A DNA stretch of 56,659 nt, taken from assembly GCF_000425845.1 (NCBI RefSeq), contig NZ_KE384464.1, positions 1-56,659 of the forward strand, read 5' to 3'. How positions within the stretch are numbered: the stretch's first letter is position 1; each line of letters begins with the position of its first letter. The notes under the pieces were generated by a model, which was not told where the DNA came from, ran no database searches, and saw only the letters and a list, made by a program, of their open reading frames with translations. A program made the position numbers and the translations under genes. The stretch comes from Jeotgalicoccus psychrophilus DSM 19085 (GTDB lineage: Bacteria; Bacillota; Bacilli; Staphylococcales; Salinicoccaceae). Positions 15,231-23,194 of this stretch are shown here, piece by piece.

Positions 15231-16182
15231 GGCGTAACTGTCCTTTGACTACTCTTAAATTTTCCTTATATCTTTTATAATATGCTTCGCTCATCTCTCC
15301 GTTTTCTATGGCATTTAAAACTGCACATTTAGGTTCATGGGTATGTGTACAGTCGTTAAATTTACAATCTAATGACAGCTTCTGAATATCTTCAAACAAT
15401 ACACTTTTATCAATATCTCTAGTAGTACTGATGGTTTTAAATCCGGGTGAATCGATAATGTATGATTTGAGATTATCTGAGTAAAACATTTTTGTAGTAG
15501 TGGTAGTATGTTTCCCCTTACCATCAATACGAACTTCATTAGTATTCATTTTATAATCATTTAATAAATTATTTATAAGAGTGGATTTACCGGCTCCTGA
15601 AGCCCCGATTAACAGAGAAGTCTTATCTTTTAAGAATAATTTTTTAATATCTATTAACGACTCTTCACGTAAATTCGAGAACACAGTTACTTTAAAATTT
15701 GGATATACAGACAGTATTTTTTGTTTTATATCCTCAGCCAAGTCTTCGAAATTACCTTTGGATATAAGAACGTGCATATCAATATTGTCTTGCTGAAAAG
15801 TAAATACATATCGTTCAAATTTTGATAATGTAAATCTTTGATCAGCTGCAATCAAAACGAATAGCTGGTCAACATTTGCAGCAAGCAGTTGTTCATTCTC
15901 TGCTTCATGAAAACTCTTAGCAGCGTAGCTTGCCTTTTTAGTAACTGAATTTAATCTGGGTTTTACAGATGTGATCAGATTATAGTCATCAAATAGTGTA
16001 TATTCTACAAAATCTCCGACAAACACTTCATTACTTTTTAAATTACTCACTGTTTCAGCTTTTTTAAATTCATAATTACTGTCAGCAATAGTATATATAT
16101 AGTTTGTTTTTTCAATTACTCTTCCTATGTTTACTTCCTCTGCAATATTTAGCTCATTTTTATAGTTATTTATTCCATACAT
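15205..16182 (-). CDS. RsgA-like circularly permuted GTPase with altered G4 motif
   Basis: A 325-residue relative of the ribosome assembly GTPase RsgA/YjeQ, with the same order of parts: OB-fold region (20-75), permuted G domain, and C-terminal zinc finger (Cys273, Cys278, His280, Cys286). G1 is GASGAGKST at 193-201, the switch region GKGKHTTTT at 221-229 and G3 DSPGF at 244-248. The G4 motif, normally NKxD, here reads SKGN at 141-144, so the aspartate that reads guanine is missing. Its place between a tiny peptide gene and an ABC exporter is unlike the housekeeping rsgA locus. It is probably a paralogue recruited to peptide production or immunity; the housekeeping copy should lie elsewhere. 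AAGGGGA precedes the ATG. Confidence 0.82.
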   Translation of the reverse strand: MYGINNYKNELNIAEEVNIGRVIEKTNYIYTIADSNYEFKKAETVSNLKSNEVFVGDFVEYTLFDDYNLITSVKPRLNSVTKKASYAAKSFHEAENEQLLAANVDQLFVLIAADQRFTLSKFERYVFTFQQDNIDMHVLISKGNFEDLAEDIKQKILSVYPNFKVTVFSNLREESLIDIKKLFLKDKTSLLIGASGAGKSTLINNLLNDYKMNTNEVRIDGKGKHTTTTTKMFYSDNLKSYIIDSPGFKTISTTRDIDKSVLFEDIQKLSLDCKFNDCTHTHEPKCAVLNAIENGEMSEAYYKRYKENLRVVKGQLRHEQRKKVK

Positions 16183-16229
16183 AAAATAATCCCCTTAACT
16201 TCTGTTATTTTTATACATAATCAATAGAA

Positions 16230-16284
16230 AAAGGCATTCCTTAAAATTTGAGTTAGTATTACCCAAATCTTAAGGAATGCCTTT
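16230..16284 (-). terminator. Large terminator-like hairpin between peptide gene and RsgA-like gene
   Basis: Arms AAAGGCATTCCTTAA (16230-16244) and TTAAGGAATGCCTTT (16270-16284) are perfectly complementary over 15 bp; after one mismatch five more pairs form. On the minus strand it is followed by TTTTTC. It should end or reduce transcription after the peptide gene, leaving partial read-through into the GTPase and transporter genes. Confidence 0.8.
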
Positions 16285-16348
16285 GAATATATTTAATAAC
16301 AAACTGGTATATTAAATGTATTTTATAAATATTATTAAGACGCCTTAC

Positions 16349-16447
16349 TTAAATAAACAGAAATATACATTCTGGATCTAAATGCACGTCGATATTTACG
16401 GAGTGATTGGGTACTATAAATTTCTCATTATGTTTTAGATAAGTCAT
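16349..16447 (-). CDS. 32-residue peptide, putative precursor of an unrecognised exported peptide
   Basis: The frame encodes 32 residues. The N-terminus MTYLKHNEKFIVPNH is basic and polar; the C-terminus VHLDPECIFLFI is hydrophobic and holds the single cysteine. It has an excellent ribosome binding site (GAGGAGGGG, 8 bases before the ATG), a clear promoter and a strong hairpin just after the gene, all signs of a highly expressed small gene. It is the first gene of the unit with the RsgA-like GTPase and the ABC exporter. I know no family for it. It could be a RiPP-like precursor, a signal peptide or a leader peptide controlling the operon. Confidence 0.65.
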   Translation of the reverse strand: MTYLKHNEKFIVPNHSVNIDVHLDPECIFLFI

Positions 16448-16476
16448 AGTAACCCCTCCTCTCAAATCTTAATACT

Positions 16477-16512
16477 AATATAACACAAAAGTTCATTTTG
16501 TAAACGCTTTAT
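16477..16512 (-). promoter_or_regulatory. Promoter of the 32-residue peptide gene with a cre-like site
   Basis: On the minus strand, TTTACA (16499-16504) and TATATT (16477-16482) are spaced 16 bases apart, 30 bases before the start codon. Overlapping the -35, 16498-16512 reads TTGTAAACGCTTTAT on the plus strand, a one-mismatch fit to the CcpA cre consensus WTGNAANCGNWNNCW. Catabolite repression of the operon is therefore possible. Confidence 0.6.
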
Positions 16513-16643
16513 TTTAAATTGTTTTACTTATACAGAATGACTTCTATTTATTATCTCAAAATTCAGATTAAAAATTGTTCAGCAATTTCCCATTATGATA
16601 ATCTTGATATAAACAACCGCTACATAACAAAGGGGATATTTTA

Positions 16644-18260
16644 ATGAAAAATTTCGACACGCTCTACAATCCTTATCATTCACAACGTAATCCTGTCGTC
16701 GCTAAAAAGGGGATGGTTGCCACGTCGCAGCCTTTAGCGGCTCAGGCAGGGCTCACTATTATGCAGAATGGCGGCAACGCTATTGATGCGGCGATTGCGA
16801 CTGCTGCAGCGCTCACTGTCGTTGAACCGACGACTAACGGTATCGGCGGCGATGCGTTTGCGCTCGTCTGGGTTAAGGATACGCTCTACGGTTTAAATGG
16901 CAGCGGTAAATCACCCGCTTCTATTTCCATCGATAAAGTCCGCGCTGCAGGCTACGATGAGATTCCTAAATACGGATTTACTCCGGTCACTGTTCCGGGA
17001 CAGCCTGGTGCATGGGCCGAGCTTTCCAGACGGTTCGGCAAACTGCCATTTAAAGATTTAATGCAGCCGGCGATTCAGTATGCGGAAGAGGGTTATCCGA
17101 TTTCACCTGTTCTCGCGAAGTTATGGAACAGGGCGGCTGTCAGATTTAAAGAAGCGTTCGAAGGCGATGAGTTCGATCACTGGTTTGAAACGTTTGCGCC
17201 AGACGGGCAAGCACCGAAGGTTGGAGAGATCTGGAAGTCACAGGATATGGCAGTTACATTGGGAGAGCTCGGAGAAACTGAATGCGAGTCGTTTTATACA
17301 GGAAATATTGCCCGGAAAATAGATGAATATTCGAGAGCATACGAAGGCTACATAAGAAAAGAGGATTTGGCAAAATACAAACCTGAATGGGTGGACCCGA
17401 TATCGGTGAATTACAGAGGATACGATGTCTGGGAAATACCGCCGAATACTCAGGGCATTATCGCTTTATCGGCATTAAATATACTGAAACATATGGATAT
17501 TGCAGATAAGGAATCGACGGATACATATCATAAACAGATTGAAGCAATTAAACTGGCATTCGCAGACGGGGAGAAATACATTGCAGATCAGGCGTATATG
17601 AAGGATGTTACAGCTGAAGATATGCTGGATGAATCCTATGCAAAAGAACGTCTGAAATTAATTACGAACAAAGCAAGGCAGCCCGAAGCGGGTGAACCGA
17701 AAGCGAGCGGCACGGTATATCTGTCTACGGCAGATGAAGAAGGGAATATGGTGTCGTTTATACAAAGCAACTATATGGGATTCGGTTCAGGACTCGTTGT
17801 CCCTGGTACCGGAATCGGACTGCAGAACAGAGGCTGCGATTTTAATCTGGATCCGGAATCACCAAATGCACTGGGCCCTGATAAACGTTCGTACCATACG
17901 ATTATTCCGGGTTTCATTATTAAAGGGAAAGACGCACTCGGGCCATTCGGTGTAATGGGCGGATTTATGCAGCCGCAGGGACATGTCCAGGTAGCGATGA
18001 ATACCATCGACTTTCACCATAACCCGCAGACCGCACTGGATGCACCGCGCTGGCAGTGGGTTAAAGATAAGACTGTCTGGGTGGAGAAGAACTTCCCACA
18101 TCAGATCGCAGAAGACCTGATTAAACGGGGGCATAATATTGAAATGAAATTGGACTCAGGCTCATTTGGTCGGGGACAGATTATATGGAGAGACCCGGAA
18201 ACAGGCATACTCTACGGTGGCACGGAAAACCGCGCGGACGGGCATGTAGCGGCGTACTAA
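16644..18260 (+). CDS. Gamma-glutamyltransferase family protein (YwrD-like)
   Basis: A 538-residue Ntn-hydrolase of the gamma-glutamyltranspeptidase superfamily. MVATSQPLAAQAGLTIMQNG and AIDAAIATAAALTVVEPTTN open the large subunit; the autocatalytic break should fall before Thr357 in ASGTVYLSTADEEGN, followed by the conserved PGTGIGLQNRG. No signal peptide or lipobox, so it resembles the cytoplasmic YwrD-like group and not secreted Ggt. It may hydrolyse gamma-glutamyl compounds or related amides. AAAGGGGA precedes the ATG. Codon third positions are GC-richer than in the peptide operon before it. Confidence 0.88.
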   Translation: MKNFDTLYNPYHSQRNPVVAKKGMVATSQPLAAQAGLTIMQNGGNAIDAAIATAAALTVVEPTTNGIGGDAFALVWVKDTLYGLNGSGKSPASISIDKVRAAGYDEIPKYGFTPVTVPGQPGAWAELSRRFGKLPFKDLMQPAIQYAEEGYPISPVLAKLWNRAAVRFKEAFEGDEFDHWFETFAPDGQAPKVGEIWKSQDMAVTLGELGETECESFYTGNIARKIDEYSRAYEGYIRKEDLAKYKPEWVDPISVNYRGYDVWEIPPNTQGIIALSALNILKHMDIADKESTDTYHKQIEAIKLAFADGEKYIADQAYMKDVTAEDMLDESYAKERLKLITNKARQPEAGEPKASGTVYLSTADEEGNMVSFIQSNYMGFGSGLVVPGTGIGLQNRGCDFNLDPESPNALGPDKRSYHTIIPGFIIKGKDALGPFGVMGGFMQPQGHVQVAMNTIDFHHNPQTALDAPRWQWVKDKTVWVEKNFPHQIAEDLIKRGHNIEMKLDSGSFGRGQIIWRDPETGILYGGTENRADGHVAAY

Positions 18261-18274
18261 GGAGAGCAAAGCAT

Positions 18275-18499
18275 TTGAATATGAAGTATTACTGGCCATT
18301 TAATATATTGTTTATGATTTTAACTATAGAAATTTTAACGTTATTTACTATGGAAATAATAAGTGCCAAACAGTACCTGTGGGGAACATCAGGAACAGTA
18401 GCATATGGATTTGTAATATGGACGATGAACGACAAGCATAGAAAGAAACATAAGCGGACAGCAAGAGCTTCTGATACGCTGATTGACTTGAAAAAATGA
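18275..18499 (+). CDS. Small membrane protein
   Basis: Starts at TTG (18275), 10 bases after AAGGAG; an in-frame ATG two codons later is a less well-placed alternative. The 74-residue product has two hydrophobic helices (about 5-27 and 34-50) and a basic tail (NDKHRKKHKRTARASD). No family recognised. It follows the gamma-glutamyltransferase gene by 14 bases and may be cotranscribed with it. Confidence 0.6.
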   Translation: MNMKYYWPFNILFMILTIEILTLFTMEIISAKQYLWGTSGTVAYGFVIWTMNDKHRKKHKRTARASDTLIDLKK

Positions 18500-18538
18500 A
18501 AAAAAGATATTGAAGCTCACTGACAAAGGTAGGATTAA

Positions 18539-18712
18539 ATGAGAAATAGACAGTTAAAAATAATTTCATGGATCTTGTTAATAATATTAATAGATGTCTT
18601 TCTGTTTTCATTTCTTCCAGACTCTAATTGGCTGGAAATATTCATGAGTTTAATAATTATTTTGGTTGTAGGCGGTATTGGAGCCACTTTTATATTAAAG
18701 AGATATGGTTAA
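18539..18712 (+). CDS. Small two-helix membrane protein
   Basis: 57 residues beginning MRNRQLKIISWILLII, with two membrane helices (7-26 and 35-53) and a basic end (LKRYG). Ribosome binding site AAAGGTAGG. One of several tiny membrane-protein genes in this zone; no function can be assigned. Confidence 0.6.
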   Translation: MRNRQLKIISWILLIILIDVFLFSFLPDSNWLEIFMSLIIILVVGGIGATFILKRYG

Positions 18713-18750
18713 GACGTTATTAGACAATAAGAGGTGACCTGCAAAGATTA

Positions 18751-18951
18751 TTATTCATCTTTGTCATAACTCTTCGGTTCAGAAATCCATATGAAGTGAA
18801 TCCATGACAGGAAGAGCGCGAAGATTATAGACACGATTGAGGTAAGCACTGTTAAAATATCCCCGGCTTCAAATATGGCTAGGAAAACAATAAGGTAAAT
18901 AAAGAAAGCTATTCGGCTGATAGTTTTTGGACTGAAATCCTTCGTGCTGAT
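18751..18951 (-). CDS. Small membrane protein with no standard start codon (possibly decayed)
   Basis: A 66-codon minus-strand frame encodes two helices (IAFFIYLIVFLAIFEAG and IVSIIFALFLSWIHFIW) and a charged tail. The codon at the position expected from the GAGGTG ribosome binding site is ATC (18949-18951), and no ATG, GTG or TTG occurs in frame nearby. Either a rare ATC start is used or the start was lost by mutation. It is opposite in direction to its neighbours. Confidence 0.45.
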   Translation of the reverse strand: MSTKDFSPKTISRIAFFIYLIVFLAIFEAGDILTVLTSIVSIIFALFLSWIHFIWISEPKSYDKDE

Positions 18952-19048
18952 ATTAACACCTCATTATAGTAAGTTTTATATATGTGTATAGACTCTTATG
19001 TCCGATAGAAAACAAATAACTAATTCTAAGAAGGTAAAGGTGATTTTG

Positions 19049-19192
19049 ATGGAGAGAAATATAGTGAATCAAATCGAGAGTAAACTTAAATCTATATCAT
19101 TCCTGAAGCTGACAATGTTGTCATTTGTATTAGGTGGCGCCGGGACTCTGGTTTTCGTTACTACGAGAGATATTCTGAATATGTTTAATTAA
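19049..19192 (+). CDS. Small single-helix membrane protein
   Basis: 47 residues from the ATG at 19049, chosen because AAAGGTGA sits 7 bases upstream; a longer frame from 18998 lacks such a site. One membrane helix (about 18-38, SFLKLTMLSFVLGGAGTLVF). No family recognised. Confidence 0.5.
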   Translation: MERNIVNQIESKLKSISFLKLTMLSFVLGGAGTLVFVTTRDILNMFN

Positions 19193-19220
19193 TTTAAATT
19201 ACAATCACAATAAATAAAGG

Positions 19221-19490
19221 GTGATAGTTCTGATTTTCATTAACATTTTATATCTGCTGCTTGTAGTTGTTGGGATTATTTTATTTGCATACAGTTTTAA
19301 AAACAAACGCAGTGTGTATGCAATGCTGGCTGTTATATTGATATTGGTACCGATTATTATCCTGACGATTGGACCGTCTTTCCTTGGATTGGCACCGGCC
19401 CTTTCTTTGTTGATTCTAATGGTTATTCCACCGGTTGGATCGATATATATATCGAGTAATGAATCGAATGGATTAGACAAAACGACATAA
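19221..19490 (+). CDS. Small hydrophobic membrane protein, paralogue of the gene at 30022
   Basis: Up to 89 residues with three hydrophobic segments. It shares the pattern LLLFAYS/G...N..S.YA...ILVPI..LTIG.SFLGLAPALSLLI with the protein encoded at 30022-30255, so the two are diverged paralogues. The start is uncertain: GTG at 19221 directly follows AAAGG, while a later non-ATG start would have better spacing. Function unknown. Confidence 0.6.
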   Translation: MIVLIFINILYLLLVVVGIILFAYSFKNKRSVYAMLAVILILVPIIILTIGPSFLGLAPALSLLILMVIPPVGSIYISSNESNGLDKTT

Positions 19491-19511
19491 AATAGAGATG
19501 AGGCATTTAAA

Positions 19512-20783
19512 TTGGTAAATAAAAATATGAATGAGGATGTCAAAAATAATTTAGTTGAGAAAGTAAGTAAAAATAAAGAACAGTTAGTGGACTTATGTTC
19601 ACGTTTAGTACAGATTCCGAGTGAATCACCAGAATCAGATACACGTGAGATAGCTGCAGAGATTGCAGATGTACTTGAAAAAATCGATGGAGTTGAGGTT
19701 TCTTTTCATACACTTGAAGATCCGATTACAAATATTGTTGCAAGAGTGAAAGGGAGTGCTCCCGGAAAGCGTCTGATTTTAAACGGACATCTCGATACAT
19801 ACCCTGTCGGAGATGAATCTCTTTGGACGGCTGAACCATTTTCAGGTCATGAGAAAGACGGCCGTATATATGGAAGAGGTGTCTCTGATATGAAAGGCGG
19901 TATAGCGAGTTATCTGGTTACTTTTATGATAATGGCTGAAATGAAAGACAGCTGGTCCGGGGAGCTTGTTCTTACACTGGCTGGTGATGAAGAGACTATG
20001 GGGGTCAAAGGTACAAAGTACCTTTTAGACACAGTCCCGCATGCTACGGGAGATGCCATGATCAGCGGCGATGTCGGTACGGCGAAAGTGCTGCGTTTTG
20101 GTGAGAAAGGTTTAATGTGGATTGAGCTGAATGCGATTGGGAAAGCTTCGCATGGTGCACATGTTCATAAAGGAGAAAACGCAATTGACCGGCTGGTAGA
20201 AGGCATTGATCGGTTGAATAAAGAACTGGGCTCGTTAAAAGTTCATGCTCCAAAAGAGGTCACACAAGCTATAGAAGCATCAAGTGAAGTATCGGAGGAG
20301 TATTCCGGAAAAGGAGAAACAGATGTCTTACAGCAGGTCACAGTAAATTTCGGAGTAATCGAAGGCGGCGTATCTCCAAATCTCATACCGGCAAAAGCTT
20401 CTGCAAAAGGTGATATTCGAGTTCCCATTGGGGTGGAAATCGAGGAAGTGGATCAAAAGATTAAAGAGATTGTGGATTCTATAGAAGGACTGTCTTATAA
20501 CATTTTCCGACAGTACGAACCAAACTGGTCAGATATTAACCATGAGATTTTTTCTTATACCGCTGATAATGTTAAGTATATAACCGGTGAGGAAACTGTG
20601 AATACAGTACGGGTTGGTGCTTCAGACGCCAGACATTACAGAATATCTAAAAACGTCCCAACTGTGAACTGTGGTCTTAATCCATATAACCTTGGGGGAC
20701 CTAATGAATATATAGAAATAGAAAAGCTAATAGATTTAGCCAAAATCCATACTTTAATTGCGTTTGATTATCTGTCTAAATAA
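19512..20783 (+). CDS. M20-family metallopeptidase/deacylase (ArgE/DapE-like)
   Basis: A 423-residue zinc hydrolase. Metal and catalytic motifs: NGHLDTYPVG (His93, Asp95), GRGVSDMKGG (Asp126), and GDEETMG (Glu160, Glu161). The central dimerisation domain (about 190-310) includes GKASHGAHVHKGENAID. The last ligand is the histidine in GASDARHYR. The family hydrolyses N-acyl amino acids or small peptides (ArgE, DapE, CPG2); the substrate here is unknown. TTG start, 8 bases after GAGG; an internal ATG at codon 6 is less well placed. Cytoplasmic. Confidence 0.9.
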   Translation: MVNKNMNEDVKNNLVEKVSKNKEQLVDLCSRLVQIPSESPESDTREIAAEIADVLEKIDGVEVSFHTLEDPITNIVARVKGSAPGKRLILNGHLDTYPVGDESLWTAEPFSGHEKDGRIYGRGVSDMKGGIASYLVTFMIMAEMKDSWSGELVLTLAGDEETMGVKGTKYLLDTVPHATGDAMISGDVGTAKVLRFGEKGLMWIELNAIGKASHGAHVHKGENAIDRLVEGIDRLNKELGSLKVHAPKEVTQAIEASSEVSEEYSGKGETDVLQQVTVNFGVIEGGVSPNLIPAKASAKGDIRVPIGVEIEEVDQKIKEIVDSIEGLSYNIFRQYEPNWSDINHEIFSYTADNVKYITGEETVNTVRVGASDARHYRISKNVPTVNCGLNPYNLGGPNEYIEIEKLIDLAKIHTLIAFDYLSK

Positions 20784-20831
20784 CAGACGTAGGTCTGATG
20801 ATTATATCAGAAGAAGAAAAGGGGTCTCGTT

Positions 20832-21317
20832 ATGAACTGCATCATCCGTGAAATGGTAACAGAAGATACAAAGCAGGTTCAGTACGCAGCGAAAAAGAGT
20901 TGGAATGCGACTTATGAAGGTATTATCCCGATTGAGATACAGGATAACTTTTTAAAAGGTGCTTATAATAATCAGATGATGGAAAGACGTTTGGAACATT
21001 CATTAATGCTCGTTGCTGAAGCAGAGAATACTATCGCAGGTTTTGCCAACTTTACGCCGGTTAATCAGCAGGGTCAAACAGAATTAAGCGCGATATATCT
21101 ACTTCCTGGATATCAGGGCGAAGGAATCGGATCAGCTCTGTTAAATGCAGGGATTGAAAAGCTGAAAGATGTGAAAGAAATTCATCTCGATGTAGAAAAA
21201 GAGAACACAATCGGTATGGCATTCTATAAAGCAAAAGGATTTAAAATAGTTGACGAATATAATGAAAATTTTGATGGGCATATTCTAAAGACCGTGCGCA
21301 TGGTATTAGCTTTATAA
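20832..21317 (+). CDS. GNAT-family N-acetyltransferase
   Basis: 161 residues with the GNAT fold: IREMVTEDTKQVQYAAKKSW start, acetyl-CoA loop ELSAIYLLPGYQGEGIGSALL (motif A with QGEGIG, about residues 96-104), and the late segment IGMAFYKAKGFKIVDEY. It is of the type that often acetylates amino groups of small molecules or proteins; target unknown. AAAGGGGT ribosome binding site; single gene ending in a strong terminator. Confidence 0.88.
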   Translation: MNCIIREMVTEDTKQVQYAAKKSWNATYEGIIPIEIQDNFLKGAYNNQMMERRLEHSLMLVAEAENTIAGFANFTPVNQQGQTELSAIYLLPGYQGEGIGSALLNAGIEKLKDVKEIHLDVEKENTIGMAFYKAKGFKIVDEYNENFDGHILKTVRMVLAL

Positions 21318-21323
21318 GTTGCT

Positions 21324-21358
21324 CAGGCCTTTATGATTTCATAAAGGCCTGTTTTTTT
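21324..21358 (+). terminator. Rho-independent terminator after the GNAT gene
   Basis: CAGGCCTTTATGA and TCATAAAGGCCTG pair perfectly and are followed by TTTTTTT. Confidence 0.92.
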
Positions 21359-21441
21359 ATTCGTTATGTAAAATTAAAATATACCTGTGTCGTATTTTCA
21401 TTTAAGGGTATATATGACTAATGATTAAAGGAGGATTTTGA

Positions 21442-21930
21442 ATGAACAAACTGGAACGTATTGCTGATATTGCTCTGCCGGTTATAGGAGGCAGTATTGT
21501 AGGACTGTTGACGACACAACATGCAAAGAAAGATTACCAGGATTTTAAACAGCCTGTATTTTCACCGCCGAAAGAAGCATTTGGTATTGTATGGCCAATC
21601 CTTTATACAACAATGGGAATTGCCCGTACAATTACGAAGTCATCAAGAAAAGACTCTTCTGCAAATGCGTATCTGTATAACTCACAGCTTGGTTTAAATT
21701 ACTTATGGAGTATTCTGTACTTCAAATTTAAATTAAGAGGCACATCTTTAATTGAAAGCTATGTATTATTTGCGAGTGTTTTACTGACAACAGTCGCATT
21801 TTACAAGACGAATAAATTCGCAGGATTACTGCTTGTACCATATGTAGCATGGATAGCGTATGCAACTTACCTGAATGCGGGATTTGTTGCGTTGAATCAA
21901 GGCAAAGAAGGATACTCCAACGATATTTAA
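21442..21930 (+). CDS. tspO: TspO/MBR-family membrane protein
   Basis: A 162-residue five-helix protein of the tryptophan-rich sensory protein family. Family features: PVIGGSIVGLLTT, the loop PVFSPPKEAFGIVWPILYTTMG (residues about 38-59) with the conserved Trp-Pro, NYLWSILYFKFKLRG, and YVAWIAYATYLNAGFVALN. Relatives bind tetrapyrroles/porphyrins and steroids and respond to stress. AAAGGAGG ribosome binding site. Single gene with own terminator. Confidence 0.88.
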   Translation: MNKLERIADIALPVIGGSIVGLLTTQHAKKDYQDFKQPVFSPPKEAFGIVWPILYTTMGIARTITKSSRKDSSANAYLYNSQLGLNYLWSILYFKFKLRGTSLIESYVLFASVLLTTVAFYKTNKFAGLLLVPYVAWIAYATYLNAGFVALNQGKEGYSNDI

Positions 21931-21951
21931 TATGAATAAAAGATGATATGA

Positions 21952-21990
21952 AAATGCAGTGCTTCCGACGTATATGCGGGCACTGCATTT
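21952..21990. terminator. Hairpin between tspO and the small membrane protein cluster
   Basis: AAATGCAGTGC and GCACTGCATTT pair perfectly across a 17-base loop. It probably ends tspO (plus) and the minus-strand cluster that ends at 22013. Confidence 0.7.
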
Positions 21991-22012
21991 CTTGATTGTC
22001 GTTCTTATAGGA

Positions 22013-22270
22013 TTATAAAAATATAAACATTGAAGCAACAAATAATATCGGCAGTAAGTTAATAATGGTACTTAAGATACTTAACGTTCTTTTACTTGTC
22101 CCATTCTCATCAAATATAAAGGAAACGACACTTAGAATAAATAAGACTGTAGTAGTCAATAAAGGAAATCCAAACGGAACCAGAAAAATATTATCCAGCT
22201 CATCAGAAGCCATAGTGATGAATACATAGATTAGATTTAAGAAAGATAAAAGAAGTAGTAGCTTTTTCAT
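22013..22270 (-). CDS. Small membrane protein (three helices)
   Basis: 85 residues, MKKLLLLLSFLNLIYVFI start, with membrane helices near 4-20, 29-52 and 62-83. Excellent AAAGGAG ribosome binding site. Last gene of a minus-strand run of small membrane proteins from 23440 down. No recognised family. Confidence 0.6.
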   Translation of the reverse strand: MKKLLLLLSFLNLIYVFITMASDELDNIFLVPFGFPLLTTTVLFILSVVSFIFDENGTSKRTLSILSTIINLLPILFVASMFIFL

Positions 22271-22291
22271 GTTAAAAACTCCTTTAGGGTT

Positions 22292-22474
22292 CTATTTTAA
22301 AAACTTTGCATTCACATTCAGTCCGATAATACCGCCCAGGAACATGATTGTTAAAAAGATAAAAGGAAACAGATTGTCATATAAATCAAATACGACAACC
22401 AGTACAATTGCTGCAACAATCCATATTAGAAATATAATGGTTAAAATCTTTCTTATTCTTTTCATATTCAACAT
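22292..22474 (-). CDS. Small membrane protein (two helices)
   Basis: 60 residues; MLNMKRIRKILTIIFLIW start, helices at about 10-30 and 36-52 with a conserved-looking glycine turn FLGGIIGLNVNAKF. The first ATG (22474) has AAGG 8 bases upstream. Function unknown. Confidence 0.55.
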   Translation of the reverse strand: MLNMKRIRKILTIIFLIWIVAAIVLVVVFDLYDNLFPFIFLTIMFLGGIIGLNVNAKFLK

Positions 22475-22504
22475 AGTTACCAGCCTTATTTTTATATTTA
22501 TCCT

Positions 22505-22807
22505 TTAAGATTCCGCTGAATCAGAGTCTTTACGACCTTTGAAGAAGAGAATCGGGGCTATTACAAACATTATGATATTTGTAGAAGTACTGGATAAAAA
22601 CCTCAGTCTCTCCACTATGTCGTTATGTGTATAAGCTATAAATGGAAAAAGCACGACACAGAAAGCAAAGTAGAATGTAAGTACCAGGTATGGAAACTCA
22701 AGTACATTGCCATTTGTAAAATGATTTACGACATAGATATAAAATCCGAAAACAGCCATACCGATTACAAAAGATAAAACCCTGAAAAAGATGTTGCCGG
22801 TATTCAT
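22505..22807 (-). CDS. Membrane protein of unknown function
   Basis: 100 residues with three membrane helices (about 8-28, 38-57, 77-94) and a charged end (GRKDSDSAES). TAAGGAGTATG ribosome binding site is well placed. Part of the minus-strand cluster; no family recognised. Confidence 0.6.
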   Translation of the reverse strand: MNTGNIFFRVLSFVIGMAVFGFYIYVVNHFTNGNVLEFPYLVLTFYFAFCVVLFPFIAYTHNDIVERLRFLSSTSTNIIMFVIAPILFFKGRKDSDSAES

Positions 22808-22819
22808 AAAACATACTCC

Positions 22820-23158
22820 TTATTCATACGATTTAAGTATTTCCGTACTTTTATCAACAAGCATTTCTGATGTAATAAAAGATTTTAAAATAGATATGAT
22901 GTTATTTTTTCTGAACACTGGATTGATTTTTAAAGCCTCTTCTTCCAGTTTATAATTACTGCCGTCATAATCTTGAACAAGCTTGGTAAAACCTCTTAAG
23001 TCGCTTTTAGATAGATCAAACAGAACTACAGTCTCATGTATAGTCGGCTGCTGCATCTGTTCATCGTGTAATGAACTAATAAGCGTCAGCAAACTTGTAT
23101 TATGAAACTTCAGCTTTTCGATTTCTGCTAATAACTTTTCGTATTCATTATTAATCAA
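22820..23158 (-). CDS. Hypothetical helical cytoplasmic protein
   Basis: 112 residues from a TTG start at 23158, chosen because AAAGGAG lies 8 bases upstream; a GTG six codons earlier overlaps that site. The product is soluble and helical (NNEYEKLLAEIEKLKFHN, a short coiled coil), with a middle block SKSDLRGFTKLVQDYDGS. It sits 12 bases before the gene for a membrane protein. No family recognised. Confidence 0.55.
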   Translation of the reverse strand: MINNEYEKLLAEIEKLKFHNTSLLTLISSLHDEQMQQPTIHETVVLFDLSKSDLRGFTKLVQDYDGSNYKLEEEALKINPVFRKNNIISILKSFITSEMLVDKSTEILKSYE

Positions 23159-23194
23159 ATTGATTACTCCTTTCACAGTATAAAGACCTTCTAT

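Noticed and set aside
15205..16182. Housekeeping ribosome assembly gene rsgA
   Set aside because: The altered G4 motif, the small peptide gene before it and the overlapping exporter gene do not fit the usual rsgA locus; a paralogue is more likely, though not proven from this window alone.
17080..18134. Several open frames on both strands inside the gamma-glutamyltransferase gene
   Set aside because: They are shadows of a GC-richer coding region without ribosome binding sites or protein-like composition.
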